64,000 bases of DNA from Litsea cubeba (Eukaryota; Streptophyta; Magnoliopsida; Laurales; Lauraceae): positions 47,224,980-47,288,979 of the forward strand of contig CM022949.1 in NCBI GenBank assembly GCA_012931725.1, given 5' to 3'. Below are positions 33,542 through 47,509 of this stretch, one piece after another (position 1 is the first letter of the stretch; each line of letters begins with the position of its first letter). Under the pieces are notes generated by a model. The model ran no database searches, was not told where the DNA came from, and saw only the letters and a list, made by a program, of their open reading frames with translations. A program made the position numbers and the translations under genes.

Positions 33542-35775
33542 TGTTGACACCAAAAATGTCACTTTGCCTCTTCAAGATCTAAAGAGCTACATGAAATCGC
33601 AACCTGCCATAAATAGGCAATGCTACTTCCAAAAAACCAAATCTTGTCAGAATCAAACAAAAACTACAAGATCCTTCAAGACAGCCAAAAGAGGAGTACA
33701 CAAGAAGTTTCGGGCCATTTCAAATTCATTTGGCCTAACTTCGCTTCTCCAGTAGCTGAAAAGGAGCTCCCGGCGGCGAAAACATCGGAGACACTAAATC
33801 TCCAATCAGAGCCGATGGATGGTCTCAAAATACTTCCAAGAGGCTCCACGTAAAGTTCTAAGTCAAACCGACAACGTTTGACCCTACATCAACCCTCGAA
33901 TAACTAAATCAAGCCTCTCGGCGGTGAAAACCACCGAGGCCATCACTCATTAGATAGAGCACATGGACGGCTACAAAATGCTTACAAAGGGCTACACATC
34001 AAATTTCAAGTCATTTCGACAACATTTGACCATACTTTGACGCTCGGAAGCCAAATCAGGCCTCTCGGCGGCGAAGCTCCCCGGGACCATGGTTTCTAAG
34101 ATAGAGCCTATAGATCATCTTAAAATGACTCCAATAGGTTCCCTGTCAAATTTCAAGTCAATCAGACATCGGTTGACCGCACATCAAACCGCGACATCTT
34201 CATCGCGACAAAAGCAAGTCTACTGGTGATAGGGCCCCAAACGGCTTCAAAACTCAAACAAAAGCCTATGGTTGGTCTTATTTATTGCTCAGCAGGCTTC
34301 ACCCCAAATTTCAGGTCATTCCGACATCGTTTGACCCAGTTTCAGCTTCTGACGGAAAATCGGCAGCTCTACGCAACAAAGTCTTCGGCTTTCTCAGAAA
34401 ATTGAAAACTTTGCAAAATAAAATGCAAGGATTCTCATCAGGTTTTCTACAGGGAAATCAGGCCAATAAATGATAAAAAATGTCAAGGAAAAATACAGAA
34501 GAAAAAAAGAATAAAAAAACAGCAAAAACGGACACAAAACGGGACAAAAGGGGGAAAACCCCCAGGGTCGTCAGCCCCTGCGACCCTGGGGCCCGGGATC
34601 GCCCAGTGAGCCCCAGAAACCCCATTTTTTCGTCGCTTTTTCGCAATTCGAAGCATCCGAGCTCTGGTATTTTCCAATATTCATACTTTTGAGACACCAA
34701 ATCCTCTGACATCCGTCAAAAAACACGAGTTAATTATCAAGAGTATCGAAATCAACATTGATCACCAACCGGTCAACCAAAACAAAGTGTGCTTTATACC
34801 CGACCGATCGAGAAATCGACAGGACAGATGGCACCGACCCGCTGTTGGCAACCAACACCTGAAGTTACATGGTCATCCGATGTCGATCTACATGAAGATC
34901 CATCGATGATCATTGCCAGAAGAATCCCAAAAGACGTGGCACGGCCCGCGACTCTTCAACTGCTCGGCGACCACTTAATGCGATTAATTGACTAGCTTTA
35001 TTACAGTCATTAATCCATTTCTTTGGACGGCCCAATCAGAAGCAAGCATCCGGAAGTTACAAGTCAAGAGATTCATAGCATTTAACCCCCCCCAAGGTCC
35101 TTGCCTTCTCCTTTTGCCTCCAATGGCTTAGACGTGGCTTTTCAGCCCGTCTACTTAGTTTTTTATTGGACATAGGACCTCCTCTTGGTCTTTGTCCTCT
35201 AAAAACCTGAGGTTATAGCCAAGCCAAGCGAATCAATAACATCCTCTGTTCTCATCTGCATGGATGATGGCGAAGTCCACATATGGCTTGCGACCGTCAA
35301 TCTGAACGGGTCCCCCACAATCTCCTGAGAAGTTAGAGCCTCCTTTTCTTGCTTTTCATTGTAATTTGTATTTTTTTCAAAAGAAACAAAAAATCACAAC
35401 TCTTGTCTTTTATTATTGATAAGAATTGTAAATCGGCTATAAACGCCAAAAATCGGCTATAAACGCCAAAATCGGCTATAAATGCCAAAAAAATTGCCTT
35501 TCACGGCAAACCAAGAAAATATCTCTTTCCTTAAATATATGTGCAATGGAAAACTTGAAAGAAGTTGATTTCCATTTTACTTGCGAAGGTTGATCTCCGG
35601 ATCACCACTTGCAATTCCAAGTAAAATAGAAAATCTGGCACACCCACACAAAAGAAATGTTGATACGCGCCTCTGCCCCCCTCCCCCCTCCGGTTACGAA
35701 AGGGTCGGATCCAAACAGACTCCCACGTCCGCCGGCCACGGTAGAACTGAGCGGGCAGAATGCGCCAGACCATCA
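33542..35775 (+). repeat. 5' LTR of Tat element B, promoter deleted
   Basis: Runs TGTTGACACC to CCATCA, 2,234 bp. Compared with A and the solo LTR it lacks about 355 bp, from the TTTAACCC block (35081-35088) to the C run before AAGGTCC. The missing part is equivalent to 10729-11085 and includes the TATA box. The join lies in a C run, so slippage or microhomology deletion is likely. Three minisatellite units remain near 35429-35490. Confidence 0.85.
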
Positions 35776-35778
35776 AGC

Positions 35779-35796
35779 TGGCACCCGGTGGGACCC
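35779..35796 (+). promoter_or_regulatory. Primer-binding site of element B
   Basis: TGGCACCCGGTGGGACCC, 3 bp after the LTR end. It is two bases shorter than the C copy (one AC lost), which would weaken pairing with the same tRNA. Confidence 0.65.
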
Positions 35797-37362
35797 GTTC
35801 ATTTGAGAACACGATGCTAGAAATGAAATATTTGTATATCATATCTTTTGCTCTATGCTTATATTTCTTTTTCTCGATTCCTTGGCTACTTTCTAATTGG
35901 TGGCCTATGTTGGATTCCGCATCTAAAAAAATGAGATGAGATTTTTTAGAAATTTCTAATTCTTTGAATTCATTTCCACTCTTTCTCCTTTCAAAAAAAA
36001 ATCAGATTTTTCAGTTTGAATTCAAAATTGAGAAACCTTGATCATTTCCTATCGTTCATCGTGCTTGTAGAAATATTGAGCCTGTTCGACTAAGGTTTTC
36101 GGCCATCGTTTCTCTTCGATGAGTTTATTAAAGATCTAAAAAAAATAAAAAATTAGATTTCTCGGTTTGGATTCAAAATTGAGAAACCTTGATCCTTTTC
36201 TATCGTTCATCGTGCTTGCAGAAATGTTAAGCCTGTTCGACTAAGGTTTTGGGCCATCGTTTCTCTTCGATGAGTTCATTAAAGATCTAAAATATATATA
36301 TATATATATATAAAAACAAAAAAAAAAGACATAGACCACTAAGGTTAAACCAACTGTGTTCATTGATCATGATTGATTCAAGAAAAGCTTTGTCCAGAGT
36401 GTGGAGACAGCTTGACTGTTCTAGGCAAGGGTCCTCCAAACAGGTTCATTAAGTAATCCTACCCTTACCTGGTGGCAATTCTATCAATCGAGATTTCATA
36501 AGACCGGGTTAGGAGGCCTATGTGTACTCTCTCGTCTTTTAAATAAATTTTTTTAAAACATCAAATTTTAAAATAAAAAATAAAAAAAATTCAAAAAAAA
36601 TCTTAAAAAAAATTAATAAAAAAATAAATAAAAATAAAATAAAAAGATTTTTTATAAAAAAAATCTTCAAAAAAAAAACTTCCATCATTTTGGATTTAGA
36701 TTGGAGAAATCTTGGTCTTCTCTTTTCTAAGCACAGGCGCTCGCGGAAATCGCTGAGCCCGTGTTCAGATTGGAGTGCCTTTTGCTCTCTTTGATAAACC
36801 CGATATTGGCCTTTCAAAAAAAAAAAACTCGTCATTTTTTTATTAAGATCCGAGAAATTATGGTTCATTTCTTTCTGAGCACTGGCGCTCGCGGAAATCG
36901 CTGAGCCCGTGTTCAGATCGGAATATCATCTGCTCTCTTTGATGAATTCAATCTTGACCTTTCAAAACAGAGAATCTCATCTCATGGATACGGTCTCAAA
37001 ACATTTGTGTCTAGCGGTACTAGTACGCCCTTTCAGGGTCTACTATATTGCGACCGGCACATTTGTAACTCCAACTTTATATTCTTCTTACCTCGAGCAA
37101 GCTTTGCTTCTCGATTAGTCGAATTTAAGTTCACAATTGCTTCTAGCAGTCACTGGAACGCTCATTCTGGGCTTACCATACCTGCGATCAGAACAATTGT
37201 ACCCTCTATGGCGTTTTGCCTTCTTCATATTGCTTGGGTCATCTTCCTCGAGCAATTTGAAAAGTCAAAACCATAGAACTTCCCATTTATGATCATTATA
37301 TTCTTCTGATTACTAATGGATGTGGTCTTGTTTCAGAAATTTTTGAAATAAAAAAACTAACA
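35797..37362 (+). other. Untranslated leader of element B
   Basis: As in A but with two ~150-bp repeat units (36003-36290), a TA microsatellite (36294-36312), A-rich tracts (36540-36680) and two GCGCTCGCGGAAATCGCTGA blocks. The 127-codon open frame of A and C is stopped early here (36909-37118). TACTAAT and TTGTTTCAG of the splice acceptor are kept at 37312-37336. Confidence 0.7.
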
Positions 37363-39902
37363 ATGGCAGCATCGCTTACCATTACTTTCGATGAAAGCAA
37401 TGACCAACTCATGCTTCAACAGAAGCAAACTACGCGCACCTACAAGTGCCCCATCAGTTGCTGAAGCATCAACTCCCTCGGCAACTCTCTGAGCTCCGGG
37501 TCGACCTCGACTCCTCGGACTATTGTCTTTGGGACGCTGGGACCATTCCCACTTCTTGAGGAACAAACTGCTCCTTCCAAGAAGCAGAAACTCGCCTCTC
37601 AACATGTCACTACCGTGACACCAAAGGCGAGCACCAGAAGGCCCGAAGCCCGTGGCAGCCCCACGAAGCCTCGACCATCAAACGACCAGGTCTATCCTAA
37701 GACTTGGTCCCCAAGACCTTCACCAAAACAAAGAAGGTCCCAAACATCCACCAAGCCAGCATTCCTGGCCCCACTCAAGGAGAACCAGTTCTATCCTCTT
37801 GCTTACATGAAAGAGGAGAGACCCATCTCCAACCTGACTCCCAAGTCAACCCAGCATCAGCGGGCTTGTTCCTACAAGCCCAAAATCAGATCATGCATCA
37901 CAAGGCCTCTACAAGCACCTGCTAAGGCCTACAAACCTGCAGTTCGACCCTTCATCTCTACAGGGGCCGAACTCCAAAAATTCAAAGCTTCGCTGCAACA
38001 GGAAAAGGACAGGGTTCGCATCCTGTCCTTGCCCAGCTACAAAAAAGACGGGCTTGGCTGCTGCGCCCGAGGGAGCACATCCTTCGTTGTCAAAGCCCGG
38101 CCAGAGCTGACCGAAGCTCAAATTACTCGTCGCATACGCCGCCGTGCGTCGTATAGGCAAAAGAGACTAGAGAAGCAAAGGACCCAGCCTCCTACACTTC
38201 AAGCCTCTCCCAAATGGGTCGAAAAAGAAAGACCCAACCAAGTTGCTGCCGTCCATATGGTTGGAAAAACCAGAAGACGCCAAAAGTAAGCAACAAAAAT
38301 CCATGTCCGGCGTCCGATGACCCGCAGCGTCTCCAGGACAAGAAGACATTTAGAAGAATCCCCTGCTCTTTCAAGCAAAGGACGGCAGAGTGATCCTTCC
38401 TCAAGATCTTCTTCAAAAAGAATGAGCCCCAGCTCAGTCACCAGGACAGTTTCTTCGTTCGAATCACGAAGGATGAACGTCTTGTCTACAAATTCTGAGC
38501 CACCACCCCCGCAATCTACCTCAAGATGATGCAATCACATGCATCCAGCAGTTGGAACAAGGCCAGCAGAGGATTGAAACTCTGATGGAAAACCTTCTCC
38601 TCGCCTTCCAAAATCAGGCAAACAATGAACCTCCTCCGAATCATCAAGACGATGAGGTAAATGGAGAAGAAAATGAGTCACGTGCCCTTACCAAAAAGGA
38701 CGTAGACAGTATCCTCGCCAAAGCAAAAGAAGAGGATATACTCAAAGAGCATAGGATCAAGCCACCATATCCCTTATGGATGGACTCGGTCCCATTCCCC
38801 ACAAAATTCAAGCATCCTACTCTCCAAACATATATGGGGAAAGGGTCAGCCAGACATCACGTCATCCACTTCAAGATCCCGACAGGAGCTATCGCGGATC
38901 AAGATGCACTCAAGATCCGCCTCTTTGCAAGTACCCTAAAAGGTATAGCCTTCGATTGGTACTCCATTGTGCCGGAGGACTCCATCCAAAACTAGCCATG
39001 CTAGAGACACGCTTCCTGACTCACTTCAAAGGTGAGGATCATCCCGCTACTATGGCTCAGATGTGCCGCCTAAAACAGGGGGAGAATGAGTCAACATATG
39101 ACTTCATTTACAAGTGGAAAGCGATGGCATACAAATGCTCGGATGTATTGCCACAAGCGTCGCTAGTCGACATCTGCCGAAACAACATGAGAGCTAGAAT
39201 CCGCTCCATGATCATCGGCAACAAATCAAAAAACCTGGGAGAACTCCTAGAAGCTTCCATGGAAGCTGAAACGGTGATTAAAGACCTCAACAGTCAGAAA
39301 TCATTAAGAAAAGAGCCAACCGCCATTGCAACCTCTAAACCAAAGAAGAAAGAGGTCCTCAATGTGCAGACCAAGTCAGCTCCTCAGCCACCAAAGAAAG
39401 CTGAAAACAAAGTTGCTGGTAAGAGATCTGAACTCTCAGATGCCTTCAAAGAACGAGTAGAGAAGAAATACCCGTTTGATGAAGATGTTCGTGAAATCTT
39501 CGGAGCCCTTGTGGCAAACGGCAAGCTCACCTTGCCTGAACCAAAAAGACCGGGTGATGTTGGCAAAACCAACGATCCTCGATATTGTCCATACCATCAG
39601 ATGATCTCGCATCCTCTCAATCAATGCTTTGTTGTGAGGGAGAAAATAAATGAGATGTGGAAAAACGGAGTCATGACAAAAACTATGGGTCTGCCTCCGT
39701 CAACATGGTGACATGTGGACAAACATCAAAATCACTGAAGAAGAAGATCACCACTTCCTTCAACGTGATAAACTCAATCCAAGCGTCCGAGGAACTGGTT
39801 CCGTACTCGACACCAGACGGACAACCCATATGGGTACATCCCGATCTCCTGGAAGATGAAAATTGGGAGGTCGTGAAAACAAAGACTACAGCTCAACAGT
39901 GA
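37363..39902 (+). pseudogene. Tat element B gag, multiply broken
   Basis: ATG at 37363 opens MAASLTITFDES as in A, but a TGA follows after about 33 codons. Further breaks are TAA after 38286, an indel near 38520, a TAG with a one-base loss at about 38995 (the same codon region as the internal stop in A), and a deletion near 39675. The basic N-terminal region (37615-38289), the capsid domain (about 38800-39290) and the CPYHQMISHPLNQC zinc-knuckle-like motif (about 39588-39630) are recognisable. Confidence 0.8.
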
Positions 39903-41142
39903 AGGCAGGCTAGGAAATATCTCCTCAAACCCAAACGGCAAGAGAAGACCCAGCCAAAACAAGAAGTCAAAGAAAATGCAGAGGCTTCCTCTACCGCTTC
40001 ACTGGAGGTAAAAAAAAACATCCCTTCCAGAGACTTTAAAGGGGGTAAGAAAATTCACTCTTAGTGATTTCATGCCACCTCAATTCAAAGAAGCCACGCA
40101 GGAGGCATCATACTCTTGCAAATCGGTAGTTGGATTCTCCATTGATGGATACGAGTCCAGCGACACCGATGATGGATTCGAATCCAAGTACACAGACGAG
40201 TGGGAGGAGTCCCTTGAAACAGGAGAATACCTCTCCGATGAAGAATGGGTTCCTGATACTCATCTTATGCCAGTAATCTGATATAACCCCCTACAGCCGC
40301 AAGGATCTTGGTCTGATGATGAAGAAGACCAAGAGGCTGTATAAGAAAATGCTGTTGAACCAGCACCCGTCATTACTCCAGTGGAAATCAACAATGTTGA
40401 GCCACAAAGAGTTGATGAAGAAGAAGATTTGGCTCCCATTCCTGATCTTGAAGAATATGCAAGGATCTTGCAGCGTCTCGCTCTAGAACAAGAGCAAGTC
40501 CGCGTCAACGAGCCTCCTCGCAATCCAGAGCCTGAAGTCCCTGAAGACCATCAGGTACATCCTCCCTTAACTCCTGAAAATGGAGAAAATTACTAGATAG
40601 ACGATCCTCTTACATCCGAGGATGAGTCTGACTCCGATCAGGCAACGTCTCCCGTCAGAGCTTCCTGTAATGTAATAATTCGGGATTATAGCTCTTCTGA
40701 AGCATCGTCTGATGAGAGCACTTACACTCAGGCGATGCCTAGCAATGTATCTTCTGGAGCCACCTTGTATCACGTGACTTTCACTGAGATGACACCCTAT
40801 CAGGTTTCTTCTCCTGAAACTGTGACTTCAAAGTTCACACCCTTCCTGGCTGAAGAATTCCCAGTTATTAATGCTTGGGATGATGAATTGGTCAACGAAG
40901 AAGAAAGGTTGCTGGATGCTGTTCAGGACTTGTTCCCGAAAAATGCTCCGTGCAACACAATCACTGAGGATGGCAACTCCGCTGCTGATACATCCTCAGC
41001 AAATGAAAAACGACAGCCTCTTAATCCTGAAGACAATCTTCCAAATGAAGACCCTTCTCAAGAAGCTCTCAAAGTTGGTAGAGGCACTCGCTTTGGTCGG
41101 GACTACCACAAAATTACAACCAATCTTCCTTTACATATGTAA
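39903..41142 (+). pseudogene. Acidic Gag-Pro linker of element B
   Basis: Acidic, Ser/Thr/Pro-rich translations equivalent to 16168-17320, in pieces at 40072-40281, 40381-40596 and 40735-41142, with stops between. No enzyme motif is present. The positions of several stops differ from A, so the two copies decayed independently. Confidence 0.6.
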
Positions 41143-41840
41143 ATCCTTCGGGAAAAGATGTTGTAAGCGCCCCTAGTGGCAACAATGATGAACATGCAGG
41201 CCCTAAGGAGGCTTTCAAGTATGACTTGATTGAACACTTCAAACACATACCTGCATGTCTGCACATCCTAGATTTGTTGCGAGTGTCTCCACACACTCGT
41301 GATAATCTCATCTCAGAATTACAAAAGTTGAATGAGGATGTCGACAAACATACCCCGTAAGTCCTCCAAATTGAAATGGATTGCCGGGTCAAAAACTCAG
41401 AAGCTTCCTCAAAGGGAGAAAAGAAGAAAACTGAGGGATCATGCATTGAATGCCTCTCGGTTAAAAAAGCAGCAAGTGCAACCATCGTCTTCACAAAGGA
41501 CAACCTCCTACTTGGCAAAACAAGGCATAACCGACCCCTGTACTTCACAGGGTACATCAAGGAAATGCCTATGCACAAAGTTCAGATCGACCCAGGTTCT
41601 GCACTCAACCTCATCTCCACATCGGCTCTCCAAGAGTTGGGCATCCCCCCTAACAAGCTGAGCCACACATCTGTATCTATCTTTGGATACGATGGTGATC
41701 TTATCTCTGAGGTCACTGTGTACGCAATAAAAACCCCTTCATGCTACAACATCCTTCTTGGACGCCCTTGGATCCACGAGAATGTTATTGCCCCTTCAAC
41801 TCTACATCAATGCATCAAGTTCGTTGGCGACGCGGCATGA
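41143..41840 (+). pseudogene. Tat element B protease region
   Basis: The retropepsin motifs VQIDPGSALNLIS and YNILLGRPWI are kept (open stretch 41376-41840), but about 16 residues between GYDG and DLISEV are deleted, removing part of the flap side of the fold. TAA at about 41357 and a frameshift near 41838 flank it. It could not give an active protease. Confidence 0.75.
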
Positions 41841-42652
41841 TACATCGAATCTTTGCGGACAGAAAACCCTTCAAAGGTGAAGAAGTCCACTTTGCAGACT
41901 CACAAATGTATGAAGGTGAAAACGAATAAAAGGAGAAGCACACAGCACCCTTTGCCGAAAATCACCAGAAAGATAAAGGCAAGGCTCCTCAACAATCGCC
42001 GGAAGAAAAAAAATCATCCGGTAAATCCGAAGAGAGCATTCAAACTCCCTTCACCATCTCCCTCAAACCTTCAAAGCCTTTGGTCATCACAACTAAAATG
42101 AAGAAGACAAAGCAAAAGCCTGGGGGCAAATTTGTTGTCTATTTCTTGTCTATCATGCAAGACACGGATTCGGATTCAGAGCCAGAAGACGACACATCGT
42201 CAAGCCAAGCTGACACTCAGCAAGTTCAGCCTGCTCTCACTCCAATGGAGACAACTTCTGACATAAAAGCTCCTACGTCAGCTTCCTTCGTTGTTCCAGC
42301 AACTTCAGCAAAGGAAAAGCCGATCTTCTTCCATATTGGATGTTTCTTCATAAAACTCCATGCTTAAACCTTTCCAAATGAAGGTATGCCTCAACTATCC
42401 TTATATAGTTCTGTGGCACAAGCTATTATGAAGAAAATGGGCTATGACGCTCAAAACCCAGTCTGTTTGGGAGAAGGACGCGGTATTCTCACACCATTGG
42501 GGCCCGTCTTGACCAAAATCCAGCTAGAAGATTGGAGACTCTACGGCTATGTAGAAAAGTCTTCACACGGGTTAGGGTATGATCCCGACACTCCTCTGAG
42601 ACAGTTGACACAAAGGCTTAAAAGTCAACTTACCAACCAAGTATCTCTTTGA
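41841..42652 (+). pseudogene. Pro-RT linker with G-patch-like motif, element B
   Basis: A charged Ser-rich linker in several frames, then an open stretch (42386-42652) with IMKKMGYDAQNPVCLGEGRG: the G-patch pattern with one Gly changed to Cys. It is followed by SSHGLGYDPDTPLRQLTQRL and a deletion of about 40 bp near 42640 relative to A and C, which breaks the frame. Confidence 0.6.
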
Positions 42653-45600
42653 TGAGTCACCTGACAAAGATCCAGGAAGCTCGTCCAATTGGCACGATTT
42701 CTCCAAAAATGAAGAGGAGTTGTCCGATGGTACAGACGTGTGGTCTTCTGGCCCAGAAGAACCCTCATCTCCAAAATACGTAGCCTACTTCGACCCGGTT
42801 TTAACAGGCGATTGGGATCATCTCATAGCAAGCCTTGGAAAAATTACCGATCAAGAAGACTCGTGGAAAGGAACAAAACCTTGGTCTGGAAATGCCCTTG
42901 AAACCCCAGAAGGTTTCGTTGAGCTGGAAGCCTCCGAAAATATTATAGAGGAACCACCTTCGAACCTTCCAACAGAAGATCCTGTTTAAAAGATAGACTT
43001 GGGAACACCTAATAACCCACGTCATGTATCCATAAGCAAGAATATAAAGGATGATGAGTTACCCGAGTATATCGCCTTTCTTCGTGAGTTCGTTGATTGC
43101 TTTGCATGGTCTTACGCTGAAATGCTTGGCTTAGACCCCAAAATAATGGTCCACAAACTCAATCTTCAAGAACACATCAAGCCTGTCAAGCAAGGCCAAA
43201 GAAGATTCCGTCCAGATGTGATGGATAAAATTGAACAACAAGTTCAAAAACTCAAAAACGTCGGCTTCATCCGTGAGGAACAACATCCTGAATGGTTGGC
43301 CAACATTGTCCCCATGACAAAGAAAAACGGGCAGATCAGGGTCTGTATTGACTATAGAGACCTGGATGGCGTATGCCAAAAGATGAGTTTCCGCTCCCCA
43401 TACCAGAGGTAATGATTGATAATACCTGTGGATTCGAGCGAATGACATTCATGGATGGTTTCTCTGGCTACAATCAGATAAAGATGCATCCTGAAGATGA
43501 AAAACAAACATCTTTTCGGACCCTATTTGGCGTGTATTGTTACACTGTCATGCCATTTGGTTTGAAAAACGCTGGTGCCACATATCAGAGGGCTATGATG
43601 AAGATATTCCAAGATATGCAGCACAAGACGGTTGAATGTTACATTGATGACCTCACCGTCAAAAGCAAAAGAAAATAAGATCATCTCGAGGACCTTCAAG
43701 AAGTCTTCCTCCGGCTTCGCAAACACAAACTGCGAATGAATCCTTTGAAATGCTTCTTCAGCGTCTCGTCGGGTAAGTTCCTCGGATTCTTAGTTCGGAA
43801 AGCTGGAATAGAGCTTAACCCTATAAAAGTCAAAATCATTCTAGAAATGCCCTCTCCAAGAACCTTGAGAAACTCAAAGGGCTTCAAGGGAGATTGGCCT
43901 ACATCAGACGGTTCATCTCCAATATTTCGGGGAAATGTCGTCCATTCTCCCGGTTGATGAAAAAAGGTGTAAACTTTGTCTGGGATGCTGACTGTGAAGC
44001 TGCTTTCCAAGACATCAAGTCATACCTGACAAAACCTCCAGTGTTAGCTGCTCCTAACACTGGAAAACCATTCATCTTGTACAAAAGAGCCCTTGATCAC
44101 TCTTTGGGAGCTCTGCTTGCACAAGAAAATGATGAAAGAAAAGAAGTTGCTCTATATTACCTCAGCCGCATGCTAGTAGGTGCAGAGCATCGCTACTCTC
44201 CAGTCGAAAAAGAATGTCTTGCAGTGATGTTCGCCGTACAAAAGCTACGTCACTACTTACTTTCCAACACAGTCTACCTGGTCTCGAGGGTCAACCTCTT
44301 GAATCCTTGTCACAAAGGCAGGTTCTCTCAACGCTCGACTGGAAAAATGGTCCATCCTTCTGTCACAATTTGATATTAGGTATGTACCACAAAAGGCAAT
44401 AAAAGGGCAATCTCTAGCGGACTTCCTCGCAGAGCATCCATTGCCTAAATATTCTCCACTCAGAGATGATCTCCCAGACGAACCAGTCTACAATGTGGAG
44501 ACTTTCTCACAAAGTGCCTCCTAGGACATGTACTTTGACGGTGCAACGAGGACAAATGAAAAAAAACAGCTGATCTCGGGAGTTGGCATCCTCTTTGCTA
44601 GCCCCGACAAATACATGATTCCACACGCTTTCTCGCTACTGGAACCATGCACAAACAATGCAGCTGAATATCAAGCTCTGATCCTAGGATTGAAACTCAC
44701 CATCGAATCCGGTATCACCATGCTGGAAGTCTTTGGAGACACTCAACTGATCGTCAACCAGATGAATCAGAAATTTGAAGTTAGGAAGCCATATTTGCTG
44801 CCTTACTACAACAAAGCACAATCGCTTCTACAAAAGTTTGACATCTGTCACATCACCCACATTCATAGAGGTGAAAACATATGTGCAGATGCCCTAGCTG
44901 GACTTGCCGCATCTATGGCAATCCAGGAAGGGGAAAACATGCAAATCACAGTGTGCGAAAGAAAAATCCTTCCTCCTCTTAACACACACCAAGCAGTTGC
45001 TGAATGCCACCAAGTGGTTGGAAGTCGGGTTTCAATCCTTCAAACTTCAATCGGCGACTAGAGGAATCCGTTCATTGATTACATTATGTTCGGAATCCTA
45101 CCTGAAGATCCAAAAGAATGGGTAAGCATCCAAAGGCGAACCCTAAGCTTTCATTTGGATATTCCTTCAAAAATCCTTTACAGGAGATCCTTCAACAGAG
45201 TACTTTTACGCTGCTTGTCACAACAAGAGGCTGAAGAAACACTCAAAGAAATTCATACTAGTCTTTGCGGAGCTCATCAGGCTGGTCCCAAGCTCTATGA
45301 TCAGATAAAAAGGTTAGGTTATTACTAGCCTACCATGGTAGCTGACGCAATGCAATTTGCTAAGCGCTGCCAACAATGCCAAGTTCATGGAGATTACATT
45401 CACATGCCTTCAGAATGGCTGCATCCTACAGCGATTTCATGGCCTTTCGAAGCCTGGGGTATGGACATCATAGGTCCTATTTCTCCCCCTTCGAGCAAAG
45501 GTCATCGCTTCATCTTCGCCACTACGGATTATTTCTCCAAGTGGTCAGAAGCATTTGCGTTCAACGAAATGAAGACCTCATCAGGCCTTCAGTTCCTACG

Positions 45601-46315
45601 CACCAACATCATTTGTCATATCGGCATACCCAAAAGATTCATCTATGATAACGGACCACAATCCCAGGATCACCGATTCTACAGGTTCTGCGACAAATAC
45701 AAAATCCAAAGCTGTCCTTCTACTCCATACAATCCGGCAGCAAACGGGTTAGCAGAAGCTTTCAACAAGACACTCTACAAAATCCTCAAAAAAATGGTCT
45801 CTAGTCACAAAAGAGACTGGAGAGACAAAATCTCTGAAGCTTTGTGGGCCTATCGAACCACCGTTCGAGGACTAACCCATAGCACACCATTCTCCTTGGT
45901 CTATGGATGCGAAGCTGCCGTGCCCTTGGAAGTACAAATTCCTTCCTTGAGGGTATCCTTGCAAAATGACATGACTCAAGAAAGCAATGTCAAATTGCGA
46001 CTCCATGAGCTGGACAATCTCGATGAGAGGCGGCTCGAAGCTCAACAAAGCATTGAACTTTACCAAGCACGCATGGCAGGATCTTTCGACAAAAATGTCA
46101 TGCAACGCGCCTACAAAAAGGGTGACTTGGTCCTTGCGGTAAAAAGACCAATGGTCTTCGCTCACAAGTCCAAAGGCAAATTTGAGCCAAAATGGGAGGG
46201 ACCCTACGTCATCGACAAAGTTTTCTCCAATGGCGCATACGCACTCCTAAACATGGAAGGTGACAGATGTATGCTCCCCATCAACGGCAAGTTCTTAAAG
46301 CAGTACTACCCTTGA
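42653..46315 (+). pseudogene. Tat element B RT, RNases H, integrase, multiply broken
   Basis: Same domain order as A. RT has VCIDYRDLDG near 43340 and YIDD, in place of YVDD, at about 43640-43651. Second RNase H: MYFDGATRTNEKKQ near 44528, NNAAEYQAL and GDTQLIVNQ. Integrase: GMDIIGP, YDNGPQ and GLAEAFN all in one open stretch (45335-46315) that also keeps the C-terminal FEPKWEGPYVIDKVF. Breaks include stops or shifts near 42988, 43375-43410, 43678, 43865, 44300, 44522, 45059 and 45329. It is the most decayed pol of the three. Confidence 0.85.
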
Positions 46316-46782
46316 AGACTTACCCAACTGGGTAAGAGCAATGCCTGTACGACCAAAACCGGTTTCCAGGTACACGCTCGCTAAACCCACCTTTTTTTTT
46401 ATAGAATTTTCATATCAAATGTTGAAATTTCTAGAAATTTAAACAATGCTTACTTTCATCGTTTCATTGTTCAAAAAAAAAAGTTTAGGAACCTTTCCCT
46501 AACTTGACCAAAATTTTCAACCCTTGAACTCAAAATTCATGGTTTGAAACAAAATCCGGATTCAGGGATTTCCACCCTAGTCCACTCTACCTTTTCTGCC
46601 TAAATGGTTTTAGGTCAAAACTTATGACCCTCGTGTCTTCAAAAAAAAATGATTTTTCAAAAAGCCGCGAGGAAGCGACGTTTAGTCGAAACTCGCACAA
46701 ATCGGAAGCATGCAAACCACGTTCGACACTTCCAAAATCGCAGGGAAGCGACATTTCATCGATACTTGCAAAATCCCAAATC

Positions 46783-46975
46783 GTGGAGATCCAATATTTC
46801 AGTTGACATCCACAACCCAAATTTCAAAGGTTCGAAAAAACCTAAAAAACGTGGAGACGCAACATTTCAGTTGATATCCACAACCCAAATTTCAAAGGTT
46901 CGAAAAAAACCTAAAAAACCATGGAGACGCAACATTTCAGTTGAGATCCATAACCCAAAGGTTCGAGAAAACCAC
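46783..46975 (+). repeat. 69-bp tandem repeat, three units (element B)
   Basis: Units at about 46783, 46851 and 46921, equivalent to 23128-23320. Confidence 0.9.
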
Positions 46976-47042
46976 AAATTTCAAAAAATCGTGGGGAAAC
47001 AACATCAAGTCAGTACCCGCAAAAGTAAAATTTTTGAAAAAC

Positions 47043-47190
47043 AAAGATGCGACATTCCATCGATACTTGCACCCAAATCCGCGAGGATGCGACATTCCAT
47101 CGATACTCGTAACCGAATGAGCAAGGATGCGACATTCCATCGATACTTGCAAGAACATTCAGCAGGTAGGCGACTTTTAGTCGATAATTG
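47043..47190 (+). repeat. ~40-bp GGATGCGACATTCCATCGAT repeat (element B)
   Basis: Three good units and one divergent unit, in the same order as A. Confidence 0.85.
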
Positions 47191-47209
47191 CATTTTTGAA
47201 AACCAAACC

Positions 47210-47475
47210 GGCTATAAATGCCACAAACCGGCTATAAATGCCACCAAAACAGGCTATAAATGCCACAAACCAGCTATAGATGCCACCAAAACAAACCGGC
47301 TATCAATGCCACAAACCAAAAACTTTGGCTTTCAAAAAAAAAAAAACCCGGCTATCAATGCCATAAACTCGGCTATCAATGCCACCAAAACTGGCTATCA
47401 ATGCCACCAAAAGCTGGCTCTCATGCCAAAAATCGGCTTCCATGCCACTAACAAAAATCTGGCTTCCATGCCAAA
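47210..47475 (+). repeat. CGGCTATAAATGCCAC minisatellite (element B)
   Basis: About eleven units with A-rich linkers. Unit order and number differ from A, showing expansion and contraction within the family. Confidence 0.9.
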
Positions 47476-47509
47476 ACAATCATTTGACAAAAGATTAAGC
47501 TTTTGATCA

